A stretch of 64,000 nucleotides of DNA. It comes from Microcoleus vaginatus HSN003 (lineage in GTDB: Bacteria > Cyanobacteriota > Cyanobacteriia > Cyanobacteriales > Microcoleaceae). Shown piece after piece: positions 1-10,009 of this stretch. Where the stretch lies: assembly GCF_022701255.1 (NCBI RefSeq), contig NZ_CP031705.1:3051501-3115500 (forward strand), given 5' to 3'. How positions within the stretch are numbered: position 1 is the stretch's first letter; every line of letters begins with the position of its first letter. A program made the translations under genes and the position numbers. The notes below the pieces were generated by a model. It saw nothing but the letters and a program-made list of their open reading frames with translations, had not been told where the DNA came from and made no database searches.

Positions 1-1791
1 ATGCTTTTTGTCACCCTGCGCGAAGACCCGGCAGAAGCAGAAATTCCTAGCCACAAACTATTACTCCGTGCCGGATACATCCGGCGCATCGGTAGCGGTA
101 TATACGCTTATCTCCCATTAATGTGGCGAGTTCTCAAAAAAGTATCTCAAATTGTGCGCGAAGAAATGGACGCTACCGGCGCTCAAGAATGCCTCCTCCC
201 GCAATTGCAACCGGCCGATTTGTGGCGGGAATCCGGCCGCTGGGATACCTATACTCAAGCTGAAGGTATTATGTTTGCCATGACAGACAGGCAGCAGCGA
301 GAATTGGGACTGGGCCCAACTCACGAAGAAGTAATTACTACAATTGCTAAAGATATGATTCGTTCTTATCGGCAATTGCCTTTACATCTTTATCAAATTC
401 AAACTAAGTTTCGCGATGAAATTCGCCCGCGTTTTGGGTTGATGCGCGGTCGCGAATTCATTATGAAAGATGGCTATTCTTTCCACACTAACGAAGAAAG
501 TCTGAAAAAAACTTATCAGGATATGGCTCAAGCTTATAGCAATATGCTGCGCCGGTCTGGCTTACAATTCCGAGCAGTAGATGCTGATTCGGGAGCAATT
601 GGCGGTTCTGGTTCTCAAGAGTTTATGGTGCTGGCAGAAGCGGGAGAAGATGAAGTTCTTTATACTGAAGACGGTCAGTATGCCGCTAATGTGGAAAAGG
701 CTGTCTCGATGCCTGCTGATGCGGAACCCTCGCCCTTTGCCACTTTTGAAAAGCGGGAAACGCCGGGAACTGAAACAATTGATAAACTTTGCAAGTTTTT
801 GAAATGTTCTCCGACGCAAGTTGTCAAAAATGTGCTTTACCAGGCTGTTTACGACAATGGCATCACAGTATTGGTATTGGTAAGCATTCGCGGTGACCAA
901 GATGTGAATCAGGTAAAGTTGCTGAATGAATTGACAAAGTTAGCGGGTAATTATCAAGCTAAAACTGTTTTATTTTTGACTGTTCCCGATGCGGAAGCTC
1001 AGCGGAAATGGGCTGCTAAATCTTTACCTCTCGGTTATATGGCTCCCGATGTTGCTGATGATTATATCGCTGGAAGCAAGGAGGTAAACTCTAAGTTTTT
1101 GCGTTTAGTCGATCGCACTGCAGTTGACCTGACCAACTTTGTCACCGGTTCAAACGAATCAGGATACCACGTTGTCGGGGCGAATTGGAACAAAGAATTT
1201 CCTCTACCAGCAACGGTTGTAGGTGTCAGAACAGCCAAAAAAGGCGATCGGGCAGTGCACAACCCCGAACAAACCTTGCAAAGCGCCAGAGGCATCGAAG
1301 TCGGCCACATCTTCCAATTAGGCACCAAATACTCCCAAGCAATGGGCGCCACCTACACCAGCGAACAAGGGGAAGAAATGCCCTTTATTATGGGCTGCTA
1401 CGGCGTCGGCGTGTCGCGGCTAGCTCAATCGGCCGTAGAACAATCCTACGACAAAGACGGGATAATTTGGCCAGTGGCGATCGCCCCGTATCACGCCATC
1501 ATTAGCATCCCCAATATTTCCGACGCTCAACAAGTAGAAGTCGCCGAAAAACTCTATGCAGAACTCAATCAATCTGGCATTGAAACCCTACTAGATGACC
1601 GCGATGAACGAGCCGGAGTTAAATTCAAAGATGCCGATTTAATCGGGATTCCCTATCGCATTGTTCCGGGCCGTTCGCTGAAAGCAGGCAAAGTTGAAGT
1701 CGTGGAAAGAGCCAATCACAAATCACATGAAATTCTTGTTGATGAAGTCAATTCTACGTTAAAACAGTGGATTGAAGCCGCCATCAGCTAA
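1..1791 (+). CDS. proS: Prolyl-tRNA synthetase (5' end cut by window)
   Basis: Class II aminoacyl-tRNA synthetase that charges tRNA-Pro in the cytoplasm. The first visible codon reads [10 protein letters not shown]. Cyanobacterial ProRS normally has about five more residues in front, so the true start probably lies just outside the window. Motif 2 is seen around [17 protein letters not shown] (about residues 137-155) and motif 3 around [13 protein letters not shown] (about 465). Between them is the long insertion typical of the bacterial-type enzyme with its editing (YbaK-like) domain, and the C-terminal third is the anticodon-binding domain. The length of 596 aa plus a few missing residues matches the family. 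It ends in TAA and is followed by a gene-free spacer. Identification is firm. Confidence 0.96.
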   Translation: MLFVTLREDPAEAEIPSHKLLLRAGYIRRIGSGIYAYLPLMWRVLKKVSQIVREEMDATGAQECLLPQLQPADLWRESGRWDTYTQAEGIMFAMTDRQQRELGLGPTHEEVITTIAKDMIRSYRQLPLHLYQIQTKFRDEIRPRFGLMRGREFIMKDGYSFHTNEESLKKTYQDMAQAYSNMLRRSGLQFRAVDADSGAIGGSGSQEFMVLAEAGEDEVLYTEDGQYAANVEKAVSMPADAEPSPFATFEKRETPGTETIDKLCKFLKCSPTQVVKNVLYQAVYDNGITVLVLVSIRGDQDVNQVKLLNELTKLAGNYQAKTVLFLTVPDAEAQRKWAAKSLPLGYMAPDVADDYIAGSKEVNSKFLRLVDRTAVDLTNFVTGSNESGYHVVGANWNKEFPLPATVVGVRTAKKGDRAVHNPEQTLQSARGIEVGHIFQLGTKYSQAMGATYTSEQGEEMPFIMGCYGVGVSRLAQSAVEQSYDKDGIIWPVAIAPYHAIISIPNISDAQQVEVAEKLYAELNQSGIETLLDDRDERAGVKFKDADLIGIPYRIVPGRSLKAGKVEVVERANHKSHEILVDEVNSTLKQWIEAAIS

Positions 1792-2133
1792 GGCTTTTTA
1801 ACCAGTAAGGTGCGCGCACCGCGCAGCTACATTTAGGCTCGCAATGTACGCGGTGTACACCCTACATTAGCTCCCCTCTTGGGAGCATCTCAATGAAAGC
1901 AGCCAAGCTAGAAATTGAAGACAGGAGGCAGGAGACAGGAGACAGGATGCACGAGGAAAGAGGAAGAAAGAAGGAGCCAGAAGAAGTGTTTTTACAAATA
2001 TGAGATGCTCCCCCCCTCTTCCCTCTTCCTGACATCCATCACATCCGTTACATCCGTTAAATCCGTTACAGAATCCGTTGCCGAACTTCCTTCTTCCTTC
2101 TGATGTGAAATTATCTAAAACTTAAAACTCGAT
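1792..2133. other. Gene-free spacer with hairpin and purine-rich tract
   Basis: No supported gene. It holds a GC-rich segment (tgcgcgcaccgcgca, about 1811-1825), a 6-bp stem hairpin gctccc/gggagc at 1870-1886 without a clear U-run, and a purine-rich tract at about 1918-1975 made of aggagacagga-like units. A 62-codon open frame at 1915-2103 is made of this low-complexity sequence and is not credible. Confidence 0.6.
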
Positions 2134-5106
2134 ATGAATCTGAACCTAAATCAGTTTCTTCGATTCCCTCAATCCCGAATTGGGCGGTACTTAGCCCAAG
2201 TAACGGTCGTTGCTGTCGTTTACGCCGTGGGGGCGAGGCTAGCAATTTCAATTCAAGGTGTCAATCCGTTTGCTGCCTCGGTGTGGCCGCCTGCTGGAAT
2301 TGCCCAAGCTGGACTTTTATTGTTTGGGAAAAAAGTCTGGCCTGCCATTGTTTTGGGTACATTTCTGCTAAATTTTGTTAACCCACATGAGCAGATATTC
2401 GTGGTTTGGCTGGGAGGAAACGTCGGGGCCATTCTGCAAGCTGTTGTTGCAGTAACTGCTCTGGGCTGGATGGGGTTTCGTCCATCTCTCGCTCGCTTGA
2501 AAGATGTAGTTAATTTAATCTTGTTTGGCGGTGTAATTTGTACTCAAATCAGTTGCACTATTGGCGCGTTTTCCCTATATTTAGCGGGCAAAGTAGATTG
2601 GGCAGAATATTGGTCGGTTCGATGGGAGTGGTGCTTGGGAGACACAATGGGAGTTTTAATTTTAACTCCCTTAATCCTAATATTTTTTCGCCCTAAAGTA
2701 ACCGCCGCTCGTTTAAAAAGACAAACAGAACGCCCGCAAAGATATCTAATTTGGCGGGCAGTATGGTTAATATTATTAATTGGGGTGAGCTGGCTGGTCT
2801 TTGTCTCGAAAAATGAAGCTTCTATTTCTCGTTATCCCCTGGAATATTTGCCGTTTCCTTTGATAATTTGGTCTGCGCTCCAATTCGGTCAACGAGCCGC
2901 TGTCCTAGCATCGTTCATTGTCTCAAGCATCGCAATTATGGGCAGTTCTCAGGGAGGGGGGCCGTTTATAGCCAAAGCCGACAATATCACTCAGGCTATC
3001 TTATTTTTGCAAGCTTTTATGGGTGTAGTTACAATTACCTCGCTGTTATTGGCAGCGACAGTAGCTGAACGCGCCGAGGCAGAAAATTCCCTGCGACAAA
3101 GCGAAATTAAATATCGAGAATTGGTGGAAAATGCTAGCAGCATTATTCTGAAATTGGATGCTAACGGCAATATTACTTTTTTTAACGAATTTGCGGAAAT
3201 ATTCTTTGGCTACACTCAGGAAGAAATCATTGGTAAAAATGCAATGGGAACAATTATTCCCCAGACAGACCTCGAAGGGAAGAACTTAGAGTTGGTTTAT
3301 AATGAAATTTTACAAAATCCCGATCGCTTTACCAACTATGAAAATGAAAACCTCCGGCGCAGTGGCGATCGCGTTTGGGTATCTTGGGCAAATAAACCGC
3401 TGGTTGGTTCAGCGGGAGAAATCCTGGGAATCCTCTGCATCGGCACAGATATCACCGATCGCCGAAAAGCTCAAATAGCGCTGCAAAAGCTGAATGAAAA
3501 GCTAGAAATTCGAGTTGAAGAGCGGACAAATGCCCTGAAACAAAGCGAACTTCAGCTACAGAAACAGAAATCGGCATTAATTGATTTAGCCAAAAATAAA
3601 GCGCTGAATCAAGGCGACTTAACAAAAGCGCTTCAACAAATAACTCAAAGTGCTAGCCGTACTCTGGAAGTTGCCCGATCGAGCGTCTGGGTGTACGATC
3701 GCACTAAATCCAAGATGGAGTGCCTAGATTTGTTCGATCGCACTCTCAACCAACACTCCCGCGGTTTGGAATTAGCAGCAGCAGACTATCCTGTCTATTT
3801 TCAAGCACTGGGAGAAGAACGCGCAATTGCTGCCTTTGACGCACAAAAAGATTTTAGAACCAGAGAATTTGCGGAATCTTACCTAATTCCCTTGGGCATC
3901 ACTTCTATGCTAGATACGCCGATTCAAATAGGCGGAGAAACAGCAGGAGTTATTTGTTTGGAACACGTAGGAACTCGCCGTTATTGGACTATTGAAGAAC
4001 AAAGTTTTGCTGTTTCTCTAGCAGACTCTGTAACTTTCGCAGTGGAAGCGCGAGAACGCCAGCGGGCTGAAGAAGCGCTGCGGCAAGCTGAAGAAAAATA
4101 CCGCAGCATTTTTGAAAATGCGATCGTCGGCATTTTTCAAACTACCCCAGATGGGCAATATCTCAGCGCCAATCCTGCTTTGGTTCGCATTTACGGTTAC
4201 AGTTCAGGCGAGGAATTGGTGGGTACACTAACTGATATTAGCAAACAGCTTTATGTTGACCCCGATCTGCGCGCCGAAGTTGTCCGCTTAATAGAAGAAC
4301 AAGGCAAAGTATCGGATTTTGAATCTCAAATTTACCGCCGAGATGGCAGTATAATTTGGATTTCAGAAAATACTTATACCGTGCGCGATTCCTACGGAAA
4401 TTTGCTTTATTACGAAGGTACTGTTCAAGACATCACAACTCGCAAACAAGCTGAGGCAGCTTTGCGCTTAGAACAAGAAAAATCCGACCGTCTCCTGCTC
4501 AACGTTTTACCACAACCCATTGCCGACAGATTAAAACAAGACCAAAGCATCATCGCCGATACTTTTGCCGAAGTAACAGTATTATTTGCAGATATAGTCG
4601 GTTTTACCCAAATTAGTTCCCAAATTTCTCCGACCGAATTAGTTTCTTTGCTTAACGATATTTTTTCCACATTCGATCGCCTAGCAGAAAAGCACGGATT
4701 GGAAAAAATTAAGACGATTGGCGACGCTTACATGGTAGTTGGAGGGCTGCCGATGCCCCGCAGCGATCATGCAGAGGCGATCGCCCAAATGGCCCTCGAT
4801 ATGCAGCAGGCAATTATTGACTTCAGCAATACCCACAATCAAGAATTCAGCATCAGAATTGGCATTAACACCGGCCCTGTCGTCGCCGGAGTAATCGGTA
4901 TTAAAAAATTTATTTATGATTTGTGGGGAGACACAGTTAACACCGCTTCCCGCATGGAATCCCACGGCTTGCCGGGGTGCATTCAAGTCACGTCTGCAAT
5001 GTATGATATATTGCAGGACAAGTATATATTTGAAAGTCGCGGCGCGATCGAAGTCAAAGGCAAAAGCCAGATGAACACTTATTTTCTTACAGGTATCAAG
5101 TTATAG
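2134..5106 (+). CDS. MASE1-PAS-GAF-PAS class III adenylyl cyclase
   Basis: Predicted membrane-bound cAMP synthase with several sensor domains. Residues about 15-310 are a hydrophobic multi-pass MASE1 sensor. They are followed by a PAS domain (about 325-440), a coiled coil, a GAF domain (about 490-640), a second PAS domain (about 655-770) and a C-terminal class III cyclase domain (about 800-990). In the catalytic domain D820 (FADIVGF) and D864 (IGDAYM) are the metal aspartates. K860 and the Asp of YDLWGD are the residues that specify adenine over guanine in this family. A close paralogue follows 113 bp downstream on the same strand, so this is a tandem duplication with domain gain or loss. The signal sensed cannot be told from sequence. 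Confidence 0.92.
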   Translation: MNLNLNQFLRFPQSRIGRYLAQVTVVAVVYAVGARLAISIQGVNPFAASVWPPAGIAQAGLLLFGKKVWPAIVLGTFLLNFVNPHEQIFVVWLGGNVGAILQAVVAVTALGWMGFRPSLARLKDVVNLILFGGVICTQISCTIGAFSLYLAGKVDWAEYWSVRWEWCLGDTMGVLILTPLILIFFRPKVTAARLKRQTERPQRYLIWRAVWLILLIGVSWLVFVSKNEASISRYPLEYLPFPLIIWSALQFGQRAAVLASFIVSSIAIMGSSQGGGPFIAKADNITQAILFLQAFMGVVTITSLLLAATVAERAEAENSLRQSEIKYRELVENASSIILKLDANGNITFFNEFAEIFFGYTQEEIIGKNAMGTIIPQTDLEGKNLELVYNEILQNPDRFTNYENENLRRSGDRVWVSWANKPLVGSAGEILGILCIGTDITDRRKAQIALQKLNEKLEIRVEERTNALKQSELQLQKQKSALIDLAKNKALNQGDLTKALQQITQSASRTLEVARSSVWVYDRTKSKMECLDLFDRTLNQHSRGLELAAADYPVYFQALGEERAIAAFDAQKDFRTREFAESYLIPLGITSMLDTPIQIGGETAGVICLEHVGTRRYWTIEEQSFAVSLADSVTFAVEARERQRAEEALRQAEEKYRSIFENAIVGIFQTTPDGQYLSANPALVRIYGYSSGEELVGTLTDISKQLYVDPDLRAEVVRLIEEQGKVSDFESQIYRRDGSIIWISENTYTVRDSYGNLLYYEGTVQDITTRKQAEAALRLEQEKSDRLLLNVLPQPIADRLKQDQSIIADTFAEVTVLFADIVGFTQISSQISPTELVSLLNDIFSTFDRLAEKHGLEKIKTIGDAYMVVGGLPMPRSDHAEAIAQMALDMQQAIIDFSNTHNQEFSIRIGINTGPVVAGVIGIKKFIYDLWGDTVNTASRMESHGLPGCIQVTSAMYDILQDKYIFESRGAIEVKGKSQMNTYFLTGIKL

Positions 5107-5219
5107 CATCAGGAAGAATGAAGAAGGAACAAGCAATATAAGAAGTCATGTTTCAGAATTAAGAATTTCCTAATCTTCGGGCGCGGTTGCTATAGTTAGT
5201 TAAAAATATAACACTCAGT

Positions 5220-7280
5220 ATGAGCCCCCAAAAAATTCACTTTCTGCGATTTCCTAAATCTAGAAATTGGCAATACTTAGCACGAGTAGCTGCCATTGCT
5301 TTTGCTTACGCTTTGGGAGCAAAAATAGCAGTTTCAATCCCAGGGGTAAATAAATTAGCTACCTGCGTCTGGCCGCCCGCAGGAATTGCACAAGCTGCAA
5401 TTTTATTATTTGGTCGGCACGTTTGGCCGGGAATAGCTTTAGGCGTATTTTTTTACGAGACTATTAACCTTGAGGTATCTTTAACACTGGCAACGATTAG
5501 TGCCTTTTGCGCTTGTTTGCAAGCGTTGTGCGTATTTACTTTGCTGCAACAGCTAAAGTTTCGCCCCTCACTCGATCGGCTGATCGATGTAGTCAATTTA
5601 ATTTTCTGCGGGGCTGTAGTTGCCACTCAAATCAACTGCACTCTCGGCACGCTGCGCCTCTGTGTAATTGGTTTAGTTGACTGGAGCGAATATTGGCACA
5701 TTCGATGGAATTGGTATCTCGGAGATACATTAGGAGTTTTAATTTTTACTCCCCTGCTGTTGATTATATACAACCATAAACAAGCGCCCAGCCCTTCACC
5801 AAATACAGGTTCTCAAACAATTGTAAATCGCATCGCTGTCGGAATATGCCTGCTCTTATTAGTAACAGTCAGTTGGCTAGTCTACAACTCAAAAAGTGAA
5901 GGTAATCTCTCCGGTTATCCCCTCGAATACTTACCATTTCCCTTGGTAATTTGGGCAACCATTCAATTCGGTCAGGTAGGGGCGGTTTTAGCATCTTTCA
6001 TTGTATCCAGTATCGCCATTTGGGGCGGTTCTCAGGGAGGGGGCCCCTTTATTGCTAAAGCGGAAAATATCAATCAGGCCATCTTATTTTTGCAGGCTTT
6101 TATGAGCGTAATTGTAGTTACATCGCTGCTGTTGGCGGCGACAGTAGCCGAACGCGCATCAGCAGAGGATTCGCTGCGGCAAAGCGAAATTAAGTATCGG
6201 GAATTGGTGGAAAATGCTAACAGCATTATTTTAAAACTAGATACGGAAGGAAATATTACTTTTTTTAACGAATTTGCACAGAATTTTTTTGGTTACGATG
6301 AAAAAGAAATAATTGGCAAAAACGCAGTGGGAACCATCATTCCCCAGATAGATACAAAAGGAAATGACTTGGCAGCAAAGTTGAGAGATATTTTGGAAAA
6401 CCCAGAACAATACACGCGAAATGAAGATGAAAGTATCCGGCGTAGTGGCGAGCGGGTTTGGGTATCGTGGGCAAATAAACCGCTGTTTGAGGCGGCAGGA
6501 AAGTTCGCGGGAATTCTGGCAATCGGTACGGATATCACAGACCGCAGGCGGGCTGAAATGCAGCTTGTAAAGCTGAATGACGAGTTAGAGTTTAGAGTAG
6601 AAGAACGGACTAATGCTCTCAATGATACTTTAAAAGCACTGCGATATCAGCAGGAACAATCCGATCGCTTGCTGTTGAATATTTTGCCTGAAGAAATAGC
6701 AAATCGGTTGAAGCGGGGAGACAGTACGATCGCAGACACTTTTGCTGATGTTACTGTCTTATTTGCGGACATAGTAGGCTTTACTCAACTCAGTTCGCGA
6801 GTTTCTCCAACGCAATTAGTTGCCTTGCTGAATGACATCTTTTCGACATTTGACAACCTAGCAGAAAGGCACGGTTTGGAAAAAATTAAGACGATTGGCG
6901 ACGCTTACATGGTAGTTGGAGGCCTGCCCATTCCTCGCCCGGATCACGCAGAAGCGATCGCAGAAATGGCTTTGGATATGCAGCAGGCAATTATTGACTT
7001 CAGCAATACCCACAGCCAAGCTTTCAGCATCAGAATCGGCATCAACAGCGGCCCGGTTGTCGCCGGAGTCATCGGTATTAAAAAATTTATTTACGATTTG
7101 TGGGGAGACACAGTTAACACCGCTTCCCGCATGGAATCTCACGGCTTGCCTGGGTGTATTCAGGTAACAGAGACAACTTATCAGCAGTTGCGAGAAAAGT
7201 ATTCCTTTGAAAACCGTGGCGCGATCGAAGTTAAAGGCAAAGGTCAGATGACTACTTATTTACTAAAATGCCGAAAATAG
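5220..7280 (+). CDS. MASE1-PAS class III adenylyl cyclase (paralogue)
   Basis: Shorter sister of the upstream cyclase. It has an N-terminal MASE1 membrane sensor (about 15-310), one PAS domain (about 325-440), a short coiled coil and a class III cyclase domain (about 495-685). The catalytic region is almost identical to the neighbour, with the same FADIVGF and IGDAYM metal aspartates and the adenine-type Lys/Asp pair (KTIGD, YDLWGD). The GAF and second PAS domains are missing, so the two enzymes probably share an MASE1 ligand class but differ in cytoplasmic input. Transcription likely ends at the 21-bp hairpin that follows. It may be co-transcribed with the upstream gene or have its own promoter in the 113-bp spacer; I cannot decide. 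Confidence 0.92.
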   Translation: MSPQKIHFLRFPKSRNWQYLARVAAIAFAYALGAKIAVSIPGVNKLATCVWPPAGIAQAAILLFGRHVWPGIALGVFFYETINLEVSLTLATISAFCACLQALCVFTLLQQLKFRPSLDRLIDVVNLIFCGAVVATQINCTLGTLRLCVIGLVDWSEYWHIRWNWYLGDTLGVLIFTPLLLIIYNHKQAPSPSPNTGSQTIVNRIAVGICLLLLVTVSWLVYNSKSEGNLSGYPLEYLPFPLVIWATIQFGQVGAVLASFIVSSIAIWGGSQGGGPFIAKAENINQAILFLQAFMSVIVVTSLLLAATVAERASAEDSLRQSEIKYRELVENANSIILKLDTEGNITFFNEFAQNFFGYDEKEIIGKNAVGTIIPQIDTKGNDLAAKLRDILENPEQYTRNEDESIRRSGERVWVSWANKPLFEAAGKFAGILAIGTDITDRRRAEMQLVKLNDELEFRVEERTNALNDTLKALRYQQEQSDRLLLNILPEEIANRLKRGDSTIADTFADVTVLFADIVGFTQLSSRVSPTQLVALLNDIFSTFDNLAERHGLEKIKTIGDAYMVVGGLPIPRPDHAEAIAEMALDMQQAIIDFSNTHSQAFSIRIGINSGPVVAGVIGIKKFIYDLWGDTVNTASRMESHGLPGCIQVTETTYQQLREKYSFENRGAIEVKGKGQMTTYLLKCRK

Positions 7281-7300
7281 CTCTAGTAAAGGTTTTTATC

Positions 7301-7350
7301 TAAAAGTAAGGGCGATCGCACTCTTAAATGTGCGATCGCCCTTACTTTTA
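7301..7350. terminator. Perfect 21-bp inverted repeat, likely bidirectional terminator
   Basis: Positions 7301-7321 and 7330-7350 are exact reverse complements around an 8-nt loop (tcttaaat). The stem begins with taaaa and ends with tttta on both strands, so each strand has a short U-run. It lies between the convergent cyclase gene and rpmB, as expected for a shared terminator. Each arm contains a full HIP1 octamer, gcgatcgc. Confidence 0.8.
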
Positions 7351-7365
7351 CACTAGCCAAGTTTT

Positions 7366-7602
7366 TTAAAGCTTGTACAGGTTAATTCCAGCTTCCTTAG
7401 CCATTATTTCCAAACCCTTGTGTTCCAAGGTTTTAATTGCCTTTGTAGAAAGGTGCAATTTTACCCAGCGCTTCTCCTGCGGCCACCAAACCCGCTTCCA
7501 CTGCAAATTTGCCTCTTGCAACTTGTGAGTGCGGTGGTGCGAGTGAGAAACCGCAAAACCGTTATTCGCCTTCTTTCCAGTTAGCTGACATTTCCGTGAC
7601 AT
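7366..7602 (-). CDS. rpmB: 50S ribosomal protein L28
   Basis: Small basic protein of the large ribosomal subunit, 78 aa. The start [13 protein letters not shown] is the family start and is preceded by a good ribosome site (gggagggcaat before the ATG). The open frame extends 14 codons further upstream (to 7644), but that extension has no family match. The sequence holds the conserved [15 protein letters not shown] region and ends with GINLYKL. It is a single gene between a terminator hairpin and htpG, with a dispersed C/G-rich repeat in the spacer. Confidence 0.95.
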   Translation of the reverse strand: MSRKCQLTGKKANNGFAVSHSHHRTHKLQEANLQWKRVWWPQEKRWVKLHLSTKAIKTLEHKGLEIMAKEAGINLYKL

Positions 7603-7716
7603 ATTGCCCTCCCGATTACCGTTTTTTTGCGTGCAGCATTTCATTATACCTGAAGGAAGAAGGAAGAGGGAAGAAGGCTTGACTTATCCCTTTACCAAGA
7701 GAAATAAACTCTTAAT

Positions 7717-7746
7717 CCCCCCCTTAGCAAGGGGGGGTTGGGGGGC
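7717..7746. repeat. C-run/G-run palindromic dispersed repeat
   Basis: The segment cccccccttagcaagggggg with its flanks belongs to the same C-run/G-run repeat type seen near 48.4, 49.8 and 51.5 kb. It sits just 3' of htpG, where it could fold as a hairpin. A purine-rich ggaagaaggaagaggg tract precedes it at about 7652-7675. Confidence 0.55.
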
Positions 7747-7750
7747 TTAA

Positions 7751-9739
7751 TTACATAGCACGTTCTGTCAACTTTGTCAAGACTTGATTCGATCGCTCGA
7801 CAAAATCCTTCATCCCTTCAGCATCGAAACCCTTCTGGGCCATCAAAGCCAAGTCGTAAACGTGGTGACAAATCATACTCGCCAACTGACTTGACGGAGA
7901 CTCCCCGCCGCCTTGAATAATCGCACCCTGACTCAAACTAGCCAGATTTTGAATCAGCGGGTGAGACGTATTCACCAGCAAAACGTGTTCTTCGGGGAAT
8001 TCGGCGGCTTGCTGCTGCAAAAGCGCCGTCATGTCGCGCATCCGGCGCAAAGCTTCTGGCAAAAGTACGATCGCAGGTGGCGTCGCCTCCGCAGAGTCAG
8101 ACTTCAAAGCTTCTGTACGAATGTTCACTTTCGGCTTATTGAGAGCTTTTTGGAACATTTCTTTAACTTGTTCGCTGCGAGTTTTATTCGTCGCCGGATC
8201 GACAATTTCCGCTTCTTTCTCTTTGTCAATTAGCGTTTCGTCGATGTCGGAATCAACCCGCGAGAATTTGACATCTGAGTATTCTCGTTCCAAGAAGCTG
8301 ATAAAGTGCGTGTCGATGAAAGAATCCATAAACAGCACTTCTAAACCTTGGCTTTTGTGCATGGCGACGTAAGTTGCTTGAGACGCAGGCTCCGTACAAT
8401 AAAACACACGATTTTCGTGGCGTTTTTGATTGCGTTCCAAATACTCTTTTAGAGTTGTGTAAGGCTGCGTGGAACTAGAATTTTCCGACTTCGGAGTGAC
8501 ATCTTGCCACAAATCTCCTTCCTCTGTTTGCACCTGAACTTCTGGCGTTACAGTTTCTGGCTTCTCGGCTGTTGGTTCGTAGGTGCTGCGGTAGATTAAG
8601 ATATCTTCGACTTGCTTTTTGAACTTGTCATCGTTGAGAGTTCCAAACTTGACAAAAGTGCCGATATCTTGCCAGCAGCGGATGTATTCGTCACGGTCGT
8701 CGCGGTAGAGTTCTTTCAGGCGATCGCCCACTTTTTTGGCAATATAATCAGCGATTCTCCGCACAGTGCGATTGCTTTGCAAAGAACTGCGAGAAACGTT
8801 CAGGGGAATATCGGTACTGTCAATGACTCCCCGCAGCGGCATCAAGAATTTCGGGATAATTTCTTCGCAGTGGTCGCTGACAAAAACCTGGTTGCAGAAT
8901 AGCTTAATATTGCCTTGGGTAACATCGACATCCGGCCGCAGTTTGGGAAAGAAAAGAATGCCGTTGACAATGAAAGGATAATCTGTGTTCAGGTGTACCC
9001 ACAACAGCGGCTCGTCTTGGAACGGGTAAAGGTAGCGGTAGAGTTCCAAGTAATCTTCTTTTTGCAAATTGCTGGCTGATTCCCGCCAAATTGCTTTGTG
9101 CTTGTTGAGTTCCTCTCCCTCAAATTTGATGGGAACTGGCATGAAATCGCAGTAAGTTTTGATTAACTGCTTAATGCGACTGGGTTCTACATATTCTTGT
9201 TCTTCGTCTTGGAGGGTAAGAGTAATAGTAGTGCCGCGTTCGATGCGGGAAGATTCTGATAGTTCAAAAGCCGGAGAACCGTCGCAAGACCAGTGTACTG
9301 CTTGGGAGCCTTCTTGGTAAGAAAGAGTATCAATCTCTACTTTCTTCGCCACCATGAAAGAAGAGTAGAAACCGAGGCCGAAGTGACCAATGATTGCGTC
9401 GTCGCCACTGCCTTGGTATTTTTGAATAAATTCTTCTGCGCTGGAGAAAGCGACTTGGTTGATGTATTTTTTTACCTCATCGGGGGTCATGCCGATGCCG
9501 TTATCGGAAATTGAGAGGGTTTTGTTTTCTTTGTCGATCGCTATGGTGATTTCCGGTTCGCCCATGTCGCCGCCGTATTCGCCGGAACGGGAAACCATTT
9601 TGAGTTTGGCAATGGCATCGACGCCGTTAGAAATTAGTTCCCGCAAGAAGACTTCGTGGTCAGTATATAGCGACTTCTTGATAATCGGGAAAATATTCTC
9701 GGTATGGATGGAGATTGTTCCCTGTTCTAAAACTGTCAT
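7751..9739 (-). CDS. htpG: HtpG, Hsp90-family chaperone
   Basis: ATP-dependent cytosolic chaperone of 662 aa, the usual length for cyanobacterial HtpG. The N-terminal GHKL ATPase domain shows RELISNGVDAIAKL with the ATP/Mg asparagine, DNGIGM, and GHFGLGFYSSFMVA lid and glycine motifs (about residues 33-140). The middle domain and the C-terminal dimerisation domain follow. The start MTVLEQGTISIHTENIFP is typical. A charged linker around residues 390-430 (EPTAEKPETVTPEVQ and onward) is somewhat longer than in E. coli. No heat-shock operator such as CIRCE was seen upstream. Confidence 0.95.
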   Translation of the reverse strand: MTVLEQGTISIHTENIFPIIKKSLYTDHEVFLRELISNGVDAIAKLKMVSRSGEYGGDMGEPEITIAIDKENKTLSISDNGIGMTPDEVKKYINQVAFSSAEEFIQKYQGSGDDAIIGHFGLGFYSSFMVAKKVEIDTLSYQEGSQAVHWSCDGSPAFELSESSRIERGTTITLTLQDEEQEYVEPSRIKQLIKTYCDFMPVPIKFEGEELNKHKAIWRESASNLQKEDYLELYRYLYPFQDEPLLWVHLNTDYPFIVNGILFFPKLRPDVDVTQGNIKLFCNQVFVSDHCEEIIPKFLMPLRGVIDSTDIPLNVSRSSLQSNRTVRRIADYIAKKVGDRLKELYRDDRDEYIRCWQDIGTFVKFGTLNDDKFKKQVEDILIYRSTYEPTAEKPETVTPEVQVQTEEGDLWQDVTPKSENSSSTQPYTTLKEYLERNQKRHENRVFYCTEPASQATYVAMHKSQGLEVLFMDSFIDTHFISFLEREYSDVKFSRVDSDIDETLIDKEKEAEIVDPATNKTRSEQVKEMFQKALNKPKVNIRTEALKSDSAEATPPAIVLLPEALRRMRDMTALLQQQAAEFPEEHVLLVNTSHPLIQNLASLSQGAIIQGGGESPSSQLASMICHHVYDLALMAQKGFDAEGMKDFVERSNQVLTKLTERAM

Positions 9740-10009
9740 AATTTTTCGCTAGGTAATTTTTAGGAAGAGTGATTAGTCAGATGTTGAAGGAAGAAGGAAT
9801 AAGGAAGGAGGAAGAAGGAAGAAGGAATAAAAATAAATTATTCATCCTTATGTCCGTTTTTTCTCCAGGCTTTGATGTCATTAGTTATTATGCCTGTGAT
9901 GGACTAATGACTGCTGACTACTGACTACTTAATGATTTTGAGCGATCGCGCTCTCTTTTGCAAAAGGGATTACCCCAAAAAGATGATTCGGTTTCCCTCA
10001 CATAGTAGC
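9740..10009. other. Spacer with purine-rich low-complexity tract
   Basis: No supported gene. It contains a purine-rich tract of ggaagaagg-like units at about 9787-9830 and short repeats tgactgctgactactgacta at about 9908-9928. Such tracts recur between genes in this window (1.92, 7.66 and 40.1 kb). Confidence 0.5.

Noticed and set aside
1915..2103. 62-codon open frame
   Set aside because: Composed of purine-rich low-complexity repeats, with no ribosome site or family resemblance.
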